Shown here piece by piece: positions 32,267 through 41,962 of a stretch of 64,000 nucleotides of DNA. How positions within the stretch are numbered: the first letter of the stretch is position 1; each line of letters begins with the position of its first letter. This stretch comes from Cordylochernes scorpioides (lineage: Eukaryota; Arthropoda; Arachnida; Pseudoscorpiones; Chernetidae). Under the pieces are notes generated by a model. The model worked only from the letters and a program-made list of their open reading frames with translations, was not told where the DNA came from and searched no databases. The DNA lies in NCBI GenBank assembly GCA_030710605.1, contig CP092877.1, forward strand, positions 37,620,990 through 37,684,989. Direction: 5' to 3'. Position numbers and translations under genes: made by a program.

Positions 32267-32373
32267 GCTTTTTTTAAAAAATTTTATTGGCTGCCGGCGA
32301 GCACGTGACCTCCCTGTGCGTGCGCATCCGTGACAGAGGCCGATGAGGAAAGACGGTCGTGACTATATATTGG

Positions 32374-32720
32374 GATAATCCAAACTGTACCTTATCATGG
32401 ATGTGGTCTTGTTAACTTGTGTTTATAATCTATAATCCAAATTGTACCTTATCATGGATGTGGTCGTGTTACCTTGTGTTTATAATCTATAATTCAAATT
32501 GTGCCTTATCATGGATGTGGCCTTATTACCTTGTGTTTATAATCTATAATCCAAATTGTGCCTTATCATGGATGTGGCCTTATTACCTTGTGTTTATAAT
32601 CTATAATCCAAATTGTACCTTATCATGGATGTGGTCTTATTACCTTGTGTTTATAATCTATAATCCAAACTGTACCTTATCATGGATGTGGTCTTATTAC
32701 CTTGTGTTTATAATCTACAA
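32374..32720. repeat. 57-bp tandem repeat, six copies
   Basis: Unit: ATAATCCAAATTGTACCTTA, TCATGGATGTGGTC, TTACCTTGTGTTTATAATCT. Because 57 is divisible by three the array stays open and gives a repetitive 131-aa ORF, which is not a gene. The last two-thirds of the unit recur singly at 29960-30045, 30940-31070 and 34555-34620. Confidence 0.9.
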
Positions 32721-33253
32721 CAACTGGGTTTACCCGATTAAATGCTTTTATTCAAATCCTATTTGTTACAATTATAAATTGGCGCCGTGGATGTCATTAT
32801 TGTATCTATATTAATAAAATGCAAATTTCATAAGTGGTGTTCGCTAAAAACTTTCGTTACAATGCATCAATTTCGACCAAATTTTCAACATTTATGTAAA
32901 ACGAGATGAAGCAGGTTTGGCTTAACATCAAAATATTTTTCCTAACTTTAACATGCGTAACTTCGCTTTTATCGATTAAATACAAAAAAAATCAACAGAG
33001 TTAATTTTATTTATATATAAATACAAAAAAAAAAAATCAGCAATTCATTCAACTCAATCTAAAAAAATATTCAAAACAAGCAATTTTAAGATAACACCAT
33101 ATGTAAAACAGTCGGCCAAGAAAACAACAACGATATTACATCTTTCTCACATATTCGCACACAATCTTGATTAATAATTACAACTATTCTTTAACATTGT
33201 TTATTATACTTCATAATATATAATATTCGTTAGGCAAACTTTCACTCGGATAA
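32721..33253. other. No gene; fragment of Helitron-like body then AT-rich DNA
   Basis: The stretch 32730-32800 matches the body of the short Helitron-like element without its terminal hairpin. The remainder has nothing recognised. Confidence 0.4.
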
Positions 33254-33285
33254 AACCCGGGCGAAGCCGGGTACACATCCGCTAG
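33254..33285 (+). mobile_element. Helitron 3' end
   Basis: Hairpin ACCCGGGCGAAGCCGGGT (33255-33272) followed after nine bases by CTAG (33282-33285) and T. This is the canonical Helitron 3' structure on the plus strand. The matching 5' end was not identified. Confidence 0.65.
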
Positions 33286-33325
33286 TAATATATAAATGAG
33301 TTTTAAAAATTGTAAAAAAAAAAAA

Positions 33326-33394
33326 TGCATTGGCCGGGAATCCAACCCGGGGCGCCCGCGTGGCAGGCGAGCATTCTACCACTGAACCAAAAGC
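33326..33394 (-). pseudogene. tRNA-Gly (GCC) pseudogene
   Basis: Minus strand has the glycine tRNA anticodon arm CTCGCC-TGCCAC-GCGGGCG with GCC, and 3' acceptor CCAATGC plus A. The 5' acceptor strand is damaged (GCTTTTGG instead of its complement GCATTGG), and box B reads GGTTGGATTCC with a change at the invariant C. Unlikely to be processed as a tRNA. Confidence 0.75.
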
Positions 33395-33485
33395 AAACGG
33401 TGACAGAATTAAGAACGCATGACGATGATAACTATATATTATCCGTGACAAAGGCCACGACAGACGGTCGTGACTATATATATTA

Positions 33486-33722
33486 CTAGACGAATGACCC
33501 GGGCAACGCCCGTGTTTAACCCGATTGAATGTTTTTATTCCAATACTATTTGTTACAATTATAAATTGGAGCCGTGGATGTCACTCTTGTAAAACGTCCC
33601 GCTCCAAACTTTACATGTACATTAGGTCAGCTGGTATTACCCCTCAATTTCACCGCTAGAGGCGCGAGCGAATTGACTTTTTGTAAATATACATAATTAT
33701 AAAGATAGAAGCTTCTATAGAA
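33486..33722 (-). mobile_element. Short non-autonomous Helitron-like element, copy d
   Basis: Near-identical to 30520-30757, with CTAG at 33486-33489 and the AGAAGCTTCT palindrome at the other end. Here it is followed by minisatellite; at the other site it is followed by tRNA-Phe. Confidence 0.6.
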
Positions 33723-34198
33723 GATAATGATCATAATGATGATGCGCGCGCATCCGTGACATGAGGTCGACAGACGGTCGTGACTATATATGTTGATTAA
33801 TAATAATAATAATAATATAATAATAATAATTATTATTATTATCATTTGATAATGATATAATGATCATAATGATGATGCGCGCGCATCCGTGACATGAGGT
33901 CGACAGACGGTCGTGACTATATATGTTGATAATAATAATAATAATAATATAATAATAATAATTATTATTATTATCATTAGATAATGATATAATGATCATA
34001 ATGATGATGCGCGCGCATCCGTGACATGAGGTCGACAGACGGTCGTGACTATATATGTTGATAATAAAATAATAATAATAATATAATAATAATAATTATT
34101 AATATTATCATTGGATAATGATAATGATCATAATGATGATGCGCGCGCATCCGTGACTGAGGCCGATGAGGAAAGACGGTCGTGACTATATATATTAA
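33723..34198. repeat. GC/AT minisatellite array, part 2
   Basis: Four units of the same family as 30040-32370 (GCGCGCGCATCCGTGAC near 33744, 33880, 34007, 34139). Units here share the deletion variant ATGAGGTCGACAGACGGT, so they expanded locally. Confidence 0.85.
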
Positions 34199-34384
34199 CA
34201 AGACGAATGGCCCGGGCAACGCCCGGGTTTTACCCGAGTGCGTATATATTTTAAAAATGTTTTAATTAAAATACTATTCGTTACAATTATAAATTGGCGC
34301 CGTGGATGTCTCTTTTGTGAAACTTCCCGCCCCAAACTGTGTGTGTCTTGAAAATATAAAAATAAAAATGTGAACGAAAAATAT
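34199..34384 (-). mobile_element. Helitron-like 3' terminus, copy e
   Basis: Duplicate of 29619-29805, but the terminal tetranucleotide is CTTG on the minus strand, not CTRR, so this end is mutated. Confidence 0.5.
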
Positions 34385-34458
34385 GTCCAGGGTAGCCTAG
34401 TGGTCATGGCATCTGCCCGGTAAGCGGAAGGTCGTGAGTTCGATTCCCATCCCTTGAC
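34385..34458 (+). repeat. tRNA-Thr-like SINE head (copy b)
   Basis: As at 29806-29879, including the same U33-to-C change, so both descend from one already defective source. Confidence 0.65.
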
Positions 34459-34910
34459 ACTTTTTTTATTTTATCCATTCTGACCAAAATATATCCGTGA
34501 TCTTCACACAGTGAACTTCACACAGAAAGAATAAGGCAATTATATAAGTAGATAATCCAAATTGTGCCTTATCACACACTATTTTTTTATTTGGCCTTAT
34601 TACCTTGTGTTTATAATCTATGACGTAATGCCGGCGGCGCGCGCCCGTTGGCTGCCGGAGAGCACGTGACCTCCCTGTGCGCGCGCATCCGTGACAGCGG
34701 CCGATGAGGAATTGAGGAATTGAGGAAAGACGGTCGTGACTATATATATTAATATAATAATAATAATTATAATAATTATTATTATTATCATTAGATAATG
34801 ATAATGATCATAATGATGATGCGCGCGCATCCGTGACTGAGGCCGATGAGGAAAGACGGTCGTGACTATATATAGGGATAATAATAATAATAACAATAAT
34901 AATATAATAA
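34459..34910. repeat. GC/AT minisatellite array, part 3
   Basis: Two further units with the long header, ending in (ATA)n that forms the left flank of the LINE tail at 34911. Confidence 0.8.
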
Positions 34911-35527
34911 TAAATTTATTTTTCAAAATTTATTTTTCAAAAAGGTTACAAGTTTTTCTCTAAAAAGTGTAGCGAATGGTCAGTCTATTTACATATTTAT
35001 ATTTACAACTTCAATAAATGACAACAGTAAAAGTAAACAAAGATATTTACATTTGCTATCATGACTCCTGGTCAGTGCTGTGGCCCTTGCCGTTATAGTC
35101 CCCTGATGTCCTGCAGCTCTCCAGCAGTTTTTCTATGGCCTCTATTAGTGGCTCCTCGATAAGATGGTCCCCTGGCCTTGATCCATTCTTGTCTGTCAGG
35201 TCTCCTGTCATCTGCTCTATGTCGTTCTCCTGGATCTCTTCTATGGTCGTCGTATCCCTGTGCTCCATGTCCGGTGTTCCATCTTCCTCGTCATCACATG
35301 CCAGCTCCCTACATCGTTCCAACAATCTATCCATGGCTTCCATTTCTTTATTTCTCTGTAACTTATCGTAAGGTTCATTCTTCTTTTCTGTTGAGATAAT
35401 TTCCATCGTCTTTTTTAGCACTAGGGATTGAATATATGCAAAGTCCCTTTTTCTTATGTTTATTTCCTTCCTGTATTGTTTGTTATATTTGGTTACTATT
35501 CCATCCCATGTTAAGACTATCGGCACT
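34911..35527 (-). mobile_element. 5'-truncated LINE inserted in (TAA)n, probably R4/Dong-like
   Basis: The insert is bounded on both sides by ATA/TAA simple repeat of the surrounding minisatellite. Its ORF reads right up to the right boundary and its 3' UTR runs to the left boundary, as expected for a 5'-truncated LINE copy in minus orientation. Dong elements of the R4 clade are known to insert into (TAA)n. Confidence 0.5.
35059..35526 (-). CDS. C-terminal fragment of a LINE-like protein
   Basis: 155 codons, open from the truncation point. Begins (V)PIVLTWDGIVTKYNKQY followed by AYIQSLVLKKTMEIIS, which I recall as the C-terminal text of RLE-type LINE polyproteins; that recollection is not verified. 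The rest is acidic and Gln/Glu-rich, with LLERCREL and LLESCRTS as an internal echo. It has no start of its own, so it is a remnant and not an expressed gene. Confidence 0.45.
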   Translation of the reverse strand: MPIVLTWDGIVTKYNKQYRKEINIRKRDFAYIQSLVLKKTMEIISTEKKNEPYDKLQRNKEMEAMDRLLERCRELACDDEEDGTPDMEHRDTTTIEEIQENDIEQMTGDLTDKNGSRPGDHLIEEPLIEAIEKLLESCRTSGDYNGKGHSTDQES

Positions 35528-35770
35528 ACTACTAATAATAATAATTATCATTAGATAATGATAATGATCATAATGATGATGCGCGCGCATCCGTGACTGA
35601 GGCCGATGAGGAAAGACGGTCGTGACTATATATAGGGATAATAATAATAATAATATAATAATAATAATAATAATAATTATCATTAGATAATGATAATGAT
35701 CATAATGATGATGCGCGCGCATCCGTGACAGCGATGAGGAAAGACGGTCGTGACTATATATGTTGATAGT
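35528..35770. repeat. GC/AT minisatellite array, part 4
   Basis: Two units (near 35578 and 35715). Forms the right flank of the LINE tail. Confidence 0.8.
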
Positions 35771-36311
35771 GCGTCACCTATATAATAAATTCAAACAATT
35801 TTCAGCTCAAATTTTCTAAATAAATGAAACAACCTTTTTTCAACGCAGAAGTGGCTCAGTAAAGAGTTGTCATCTATATATACAACCAAATATTCGTTCT
35901 TAAAATAATTTCGATTTTCATATCAATCTTGCATATATTAAAAATTGCAAATAACCTAAAATAGAATTTATCAAAGTGATAGCTTATGCTATATCTCAAA
36001 TATGAAAAATCATATTTTTAATAAACTCCTTGTCAACTTACTGATGCTCAATATATTTCGAAATGACGAGAAGTTTCAATACAATTTCAACTCTCGGTTC
36101 AAATATTTGGATAGAAAACTGTATCGATTTTATATTTTGACTGATGTATTAATCTATCTTAAAGGCCACGGATAAATTTGAAGTATATATAAACCGAAGT
36201 AAATCTCAAAACTATTAAAAAATACATCAATATTTTACATTTTTAAGGCACACATTTCACTTTGCCACGCTATGCATTATTGTTTTAGGATTTTAAATGT
36301 ATCTATATATA
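35771..36311. other. No recognisable feature
   Basis: AT-rich DNA without supported ORF. Confidence 0.4.
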
Positions 36312-36487
36312 CAGTAGAACCTCCATGAGAAGACACTCACGCTAGAGAACACCTCTCTACAAAGAACAGTTTTCTTTTGCAAAAATTACCATTTTTATAA
36401 TTTTGCAACTCTCCGGTAAGAGGACACTTCTCCTTAAAGGACACTTTGGCTCTGCGATTAGGTGTCCTTTATAAGGATATTCTACTG
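36312..36487. mobile_element. pogo/Tigger-like MITE, copy 1
   Basis: Ends CAGTAGAACCTCC at left and ...TTCTACTG at right, flanked by TA on both sides (36310-36311 and 36488-36489). The interior holds repeated GAGGACAC / GGACACTT words and no ORF. A left-truncated relative lies at 42719-42858. Confidence 0.75.
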
Positions 36488-36499
36488 TATACAATGTCT

Positions 36500-37050
36500 A
36501 AGAATCGAATAAAATCTTTGATCGACAAGTTTATTTATTAAACATATATAAGCTTGGCGAGCTTTCGGACAATAACGTCCTTTATCAGACTGAAATACGA
36601 ATATAAGAAATTAAATTATTACAGCCTGTTGAAGTCGTTAAGAACTCGCAAAGAATCTTATCTCTGTAAGTTTTTATTTCTTCCTTTAAATGATATACCG
36701 CCATTCCTCCTAATGTGATATAAAGAACGTATTAATAGGCTAATCCCCTAATAGAATGTTCAAATCAATAAGCTTGAGGGATAAGTATCTTTCAATGTAG
36801 ATTTTTGGACAGTTCAAACATTCTATGGAGTAAATAACGTTTCGTGGTGTGCTGTGAGGTTCATTAAGTTTCATAATCTGGTTTCGGAGAAGGGATCCAG
36901 AGGTAGGTGCGCAGGTGAAGTAGGTTTTGATTCCAAATTTCAATAAGAATCTTGCTATTGTGGAGGATAATGGTGAATACGGCATTATGCAAATTGATCT
37001 GTATATTGGAGGCTGTGTCTTTTTAGTTACTCAAGCTTATTGATTTGAAC
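36500..37050 (-). mobile_element. Canonical PLE 3' remnant with tail motif
   Basis: Contains an endonuclease gene fragment followed on the minus strand by a 3' UTR. Near its end (36555-36592) are CTGATAA, a GGAC/GTCC stem and GAAAGCTCG, a one-base variant of the hammerhead core. Confidence 0.65.
36740..36985 (-). pseudogene. PLE RT-endonuclease linker and start of C-terminal GIY-YIG domain
   Basis: Reads PYSPLSSTIARFLLKF (linker) then PRNVIYSIECLNCPKIYI, where VIYSIEC..C is the usual entry into the PLE endonuclease and YIG has become YIE. The catalytic remainder is lost. Domain order shows a canonical PLE, unlike the Naiad at the left of the window. Confidence 0.7.
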
Positions 37051-37159
37051 ATAAACAACGTATCAACAGAGTTCTCAAGTGCAAATTTTTACCATCTCCC
37101 AAGTTACTAAATTATCTGGAGAGAGAAAGAGAGAAACAATATAGATATTTTTAGATCGT

Positions 37160-37395
37160 AAAGATAGAGGCTGCCTGGCCGGCCTTCATATTTTTCTTAG
37201 AATAAAGTTACTTCGGCCAGTAAATATTTTTATTACCTCGACGTTTCGACAAAAATCTTTAGTCCTCGTCAGAAGCAAACAAAAATTGAAACATTTGGCA
37301 AGGCGTTAAAAATCATTTTAATTAGAATCATTTTTAACGCCATGCCAAATGTTTTAATTTTTGGTTGCTCCTGACGAGGACAATAGATTATAGAT
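37160..37395. repeat. Foldback of two PLE tails with hammerhead-like core
   Basis: Same family as 19585-19803 and 59457-59665. Minus strand at 37236-37276 has CTGACGA, a GAC..GTC-type stem, GAAAC and GTC. A half copy on the plus strand at 37365-37384 faces it. TTAACGCC.TGCCAAATGTT occurs in both arms around 37310-37355. Confidence 0.7.
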
Positions 37396-38205
37396 ATGTT
37401 TAGATTATCTATATAGATAATAGGCTAACAGAGTTATCAGTTCTAAAGTTCTCAAGTCTAAAGAAGCTATCTCCTCCAAATATACTTAACTATAAATAGC
37501 CATCTACCTATATACCAAAATTTTCGTTCTTTTTTGCTTCACATGAACGTATTATTTTTATTTTCCAAATATTAATAGATTTATATATATTTTTAATTTA
37601 TTCTATTTTACAATTGTAGAATTTTTGCCTTCAAATGTTGCTTATCTTATTTGTTTATTTATGATCATCAAATTGTTTATTTAAAAACACGTTCTTTTGT
37701 ATTGTCATTTTTAATTAATTTCTAATATATATTCCGTATTTCTGATTCAATTGTTATATTTATTTTATTTATAATTGCTTTATTATAATTATAATTTTAG
37801 ATTTAAATTTAGCCCTATTTTTGTGTCTGGTTTTCTTTTTTGCAGGATATTTCCTAATGTTTTTGGATTTTTTTTTCTCAATCATTTGTTGATTATTCAA
37901 TTAGGATTGTAAGCATTCAAAAGTCCTACAATTAACAGAATGAAGAAAGAGTAAATATAAATGATATTAACAAATATGATTTTAATTATATATTTTTAAA
38001 TGGTGGGGTTTTCCAATTTTTTTTTTCTATGAAAAATATTATAGGCTTCTTTGAAAATCATCTTCATCTTATCTGCTATCTTGTTTACAAACCTGATAAA
38101 AGAAACCATTTAAAACATGCTGTGATATTTTTTATCATTCAACTTTTTGGGCTCAAAAATCACACACTTTGGTTAGTAGCCCGTAAAACCATATTCTCTC
38201 TCTTC
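37396..38205. other. AT-rich, no supported gene
   Basis: The ORF at 38029-38226 overlaps a repeat tail at its end and shows no family motif. Confidence 0.4.
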
Positions 38206-38290
38206 TCATTCAGCACTTTTGTCTGAAGATGGTAACAACGCTGTTACCGAAACCTCGCACACTATTTATTTATTTGGATTTGATATTTTA
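38206..38290 (+). repeat. PLE tail with hammerhead-like core
   Basis: CTGAAGA (38223-38229), stem GGTAAC/GTTACC with a six-base loop, GAAA (38249-38252), then CTC as a possible cleavage triplet. Stem I can form three pairs. Related to the right arm at 12905-12960. Confidence 0.6.
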
Positions 38291-38439
38291 CCTTGTGTCC
38301 TTTTATATGTAGTCTTATCTGCAATACAGTTGTGTTGTTTGCAATATTTTTCTGATTTGTTGATTTCTTTACTTTAAATATATTTATTTAAACTTTACAA
38401 CCAATGCCTATAAAATTTCTCCCCTGAAATTGCTTAGCA

Positions 38440-39949
38440 AAAAATGAGTCAGTTTTTTTAATCAGTGTTGACAGAGTCGAGTGTTCAAATGTGAAGGAGA
38501 AAATAACTGCCCTACTGAATTTCTCAATAGCCTTACTCCCAGAGGAATGCCTCCACACCGGTTAAACCTTTAGGTTGGTGCTATTATTATGCTTCTGAGA
38601 AATTTGAATTTTAAACAGGGTTTTTGCAATGGCACATGTATGGTGAAACAGCGCATGTGCTCTCATGTCCTTGAAGCACAAATATTGACAGAGACCAAAG
38701 TTAGACACACTGTATTGGTGCCAAAAATATCTTTGGCTCCTTCATATATCAACCCTACCTTCATTCTGAAGAGGCATCAGTTTCCACTAAGGTTGGCTTT
38801 TGCACTAGAGTGGGTCTCTTGCTACAAGAACCTGTGTTCACGCATGAACTATTCTATGTGGATTTTTCACGTGTGCGAACTTTGGATAGCATACATGTAA
38901 AATTGAACCTACGTATATATAAAACTGGAAATGTAGTTTTTAATGAGGTTCTTTAAATGAATTCCTTTAATAAGTCGTTTCCTCTGCAATATAGTTTACA
39001 ACTATATTTTCTGATTTATTTTATCATCTTTTTTTTTTTTTCATTTTGAATATTTTCATTTAAACATTTCACCAATGCCTATAGTTTCTCACTTGAAAGG
39101 AATTTTTTTTTACTATTTGTTTTATAATAAACTATTTATTATTAATTATTTCGATTTTTATTAATTTATTTTTCTCACTGCATAAATTTTGTACATTTTT
39201 AGTGGCCGCTGCTCGCCTTTGTAATACCTTTTTAGGGGTAAAGTTGTATTTAATCAACAATAGAATATCGAAATTTGAATTTCAAAATGGTCTAATTATC
39301 GGAAGAATCGAATTATCGATAGTGTCGAATTACAGTTTGTTTTATGATAGGCCGTAGGTCGGGACATCAAAATAAGGTCGAATTATTGTGTGTCGAATTA
39401 ACGAAGCTATACTGTATATATAAAACTAAAAATATAGGTTTTAATGAGGTCCTTTAAATAAATTTATTGCTTTTATATTTTCTCTTATCTGCATTATAGT
39501 TGTATTGTTTGCAATTTTATTTTCTGATTTGTTAATTTTTTCTTTTTTTTTTACTTTAGATATATTTATTTAAACATTTCACCAATTTCTATAGTTTCTC
39601 ACCTCAAAGGGTTTTATCAATTATTTTCATCTTTTTCTTCTCTTTATTTATATATTTATCACTGCTCTATTTATTAATTTTCTGCATTTTGCACTGTGCG
39701 GTATAATATTTTGTTAATTATAAGGTTTGTTGTTGATGATATGATTCCATTCTCATTTTGACATGAAAATATATAAGATCTACCCGAATGTATATACTTA
39801 GAAAGTATTTTTACTCACCCTTTTACTTGAAATTATGCTTCTAGAAAATCAGATTATACCCATTGCAATTTTAAGCCACTATCTATACTCTTATTGTCTC
39901 TGCGGGCCCTTTGGGTAAACTCGGGGCGTTGCCCGGGTCACTCGGCTAG
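38440..39949 (+). mobile_element. Helitron 3' portion: helicase remnant to hairpin-CTAG terminus
   Basis: A helicase C-terminal fragment at 38589-38900 is followed by about 1 kb of AT-rich sequence and by a GC-rich hairpin (GGGGCGTTGCCCGGG at about 39923-39937) with CTAG at 39946-39949 and T after it. This is the order expected for a rolling-circle transposon. A pogo-like fragment (TCGAATTAACGAAGC... to 39418) lies inside. Whether helicase and terminus belong to one insertion is inferred. Confidence 0.5.
38589..38900 (+). pseudogene. Helitron Pif1-type helicase, C-terminal fragment
   Basis: LLRNLNFKQGFCNGT followed by SLAPSYINPTFILKRHQFPL and RLAFAL matches the last part of Helitron-encoded Pif1-family helicases. 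The motif that should follow (SQGQTF and the terminal VALSR) has degenerated after residue about 80. The enzyme unwinds DNA during rolling-circle transposition; this piece cannot. Confidence 0.75.
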
Positions 39950-40308
39950 TCACCAATATAAAAATCTTGATTTCCATACAATATATATTGATAAAAAGTC
40001 CAGCAAATCATATATTTCTCTCAGCAGCAGAGATCCTCGAGTACAGAAAAGTCCAGACATTTAGAAAGCGCTGAATGAGACAGATTGGGTGAGTTGTAAA
40101 AGAGATGAACCTCTTCCTCGCTTGAAATTTGCATCCTGCGAGTCTTTCTGAAGTGTCGTGAAGATATTCATGGAAGAGAAATCCTGGTTCTGAGGAAGGA
40201 TTACGTTTGGATTGACGCAGAAACATATTCTTTATAATATTCTTTATTTTTCCTCTATTTAACCAACTTATATATATTTTTAATATTACTATTTATACTT
40301 ATATTGTC

Positions 40309-40512
40309 AAAATTCGAAACTATTATAGACACGTATGATTATTTTTAAAAATAAACAATTTCTACTGCGATTACGGCAATGGGAAAATTAATGGGAGGGT
40401 TCACTACTGATGAGCTAGGCCCTCTCATTTATCTTTATATTGCAGTAAGAAGGGTGGTCATTGTTTTTTTTTTTTAAAGAATCATGCGCGTCTATAATAT
40501 TTTCGAATTTTG
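40309..40512. mobile_element. MITE family C, copy 1
   Basis: Inverted ends AAACTATTATAGAC.CGTATGATT and AATCATGCGCGTCTATAAT. Interior words AATTAATGGGAGGG and GCAGTA are shared with 46241-46410. No ORF. The right flank of this MITE is the insertion site of the Tc1 element at 40544. Confidence 0.7.
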
Positions 40513-40543
40513 ATAACAGATTGTGCGCTAATGCATCATAATA

Positions 40544-41962
40544 CACTGCGTGACATTGAAAATGGAACACCAAGAAATAGTGGCCAGAAAGTGATGAAAC
40601 TCGGCAGACAGAGAGAGACAGGGACGAACAATAAGTGATCTTTATTTCAAAATGATAGTCATAATACAGAGCGAGAACGGCGTCGGCTTAGTAGCAAGTA
40701 GGACCACCGCGGACGGCGATGCACGCAGCAACACGTCTAGGTAGAGAGTCAATCAGAGTACGGATGGCGTCCTGAGGGATGGCTCTCCATTCCCTCTCAA
40801 CCATTTGCCACAGTTCGTCTTCTGAACGCGGCTGTGGCAAGGCATGCAAACGGCGTCCAATGATGTCCCAGACGTGCTCGATTGGTGAGAGATCAGGAGA
40901 GTACGGTGGCCAGGGAAGCATCTGTACATCTTGCAGAGCTTGTTGGCTAATGCGAGCAGTGTGCGGTCGGGCGTTATCCTGCTGATAAAGGGCATTGGGT
41001 ACCCCCTGAAGGTAGGGGAGTGTCACCGGTCGCAGCACATCATCAACGTATCGTTGGGCCGTCATAGTGCCCTGAATACGAAGTAAAGGTGACCTGGAAT
41101 CATACGCGATTGCGCCTCAAACCATGATTCCACGTTGTCGCACGGTGGGGCGTTCCACAATTGCTGCCGGATTGGACCTTTCTCCACGTCGACGCCACAC
41201 GCGTACACGGCGACTATCACTGGACAAGCAGAAACGCGACTCATCTGAGAACACGACCCTGTGCAATTCCGTCATCCACGTCGATCTAGCCCGGCACCAT
41301 TCCAAACGTTGGCGCCTATTCGGTGGGGTCAATGACAGTCTTCTTAGCGGACGGCATGAGTGCAAGCCATTAGCAACCAATCGACGGGAAATGGTTCTGG
41401 TCGAGATGGAATGATCTAGGGTGTCTTGCACATGTTGCAGGATTGCGGTACAAGTGGCTTGTGGGGCCGCCACTGCTTGTCGAAGGATACGCCGATCCAC
41501 ACGTGCTGACGTCACTCTGGTTGCACCGACATTCCTATAAATTGCCACATTTCCTTGTTCCAACCATCTTCTCCACAGTCGGTGCACCGTGGACGCACCA
41601 AGGTGTGTATCAGCTGCGATTTGACGTATGGACCAACCTGCCCTTTTCAGTCCGATCACCATGCCTCTCGTAAAAGCGTCTGTCTGCTTGAACTGGCTCC
41701 GTTTACGATGACCTGGCATTCTCTGTTATTACACGTGTCTTTTGACACAAGAACAAAATTTCTACAATGATTTTCCTTGCAGAAATAACGACACGAATAC
41801 TGTCCTTTCTGCAAGTTCCTTCCCTTATATCTTACTCCATGTGCGCACGAGAGCTGCGCATTCTACATCATTTGCATAACTCGGTTCGGCCCGTCTACCC
41901 TGAAATTTGCATAATTTTCTGGCCACTATTTCTTGGTGTTCCATTTTCAATGTCACGCAGTG
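40544..41962 (-). mobile_element. Tc1-like DNA transposon, nearly intact
   Basis: Inverted ends CACTGCGTGACATTGAAAAT are essentially perfect over more than 40 bases, with TA at 40542-40543 and 41963-41964. The 1419-bp element has a single transposase gene broken by one stop. Confidence 0.9.
40688..41719 (-). pseudogene. Tc1-family transposase with one premature stop
   Basis: From ATG at 41719, a helix-turn-helix pair (RGMVIGLKRAGWSIRQIA; then GASTVHRLWRRWLEQ) is followed by VFSDESRF (first Asp). The conserved GIMVWGAI has TGA in place of TGG near 41116. The frame then resumes to include YQQDNARPHTAR (second Asp) and YSPDLSPIEHVW (Glu), ending with AACIAVRGGPTCY at 40688. Apart from that nonsense change the frame looks whole. 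By my count 32 residues separate second Asp and Glu. Confidence 0.88.

Larger units (their letters stand above)
30040..32370. repeat. GC/AT minisatellite array, part 1
   Basis: Each unit has GCGCGCGCATCCGTGAC, GGCCGATGAGGAAAGACGGT and CGTGACTATATAT, then (ATA)n facing (ATT)n and the palindrome TCATTAGATAATGATAATGA. Units start near 30105, 30236, 30458, 31127, 31260, 31404, 31535, 31682, 31998 and 32310. A longer header (GACGTAATGCCGGCGG) precedes some. Every unit can form a long AT hairpin. ORFs rich in Ile and Asn across it are repeat artefacts. Confidence 0.85.

Noticed and set aside
32419-32814. 131-aa ORF with a repeated MWSYYLVFIIYNPNC-type unit
   Set aside because: It is the translation of a 57-bp tandem repeat whose period is divisible by three; no other support for coding.
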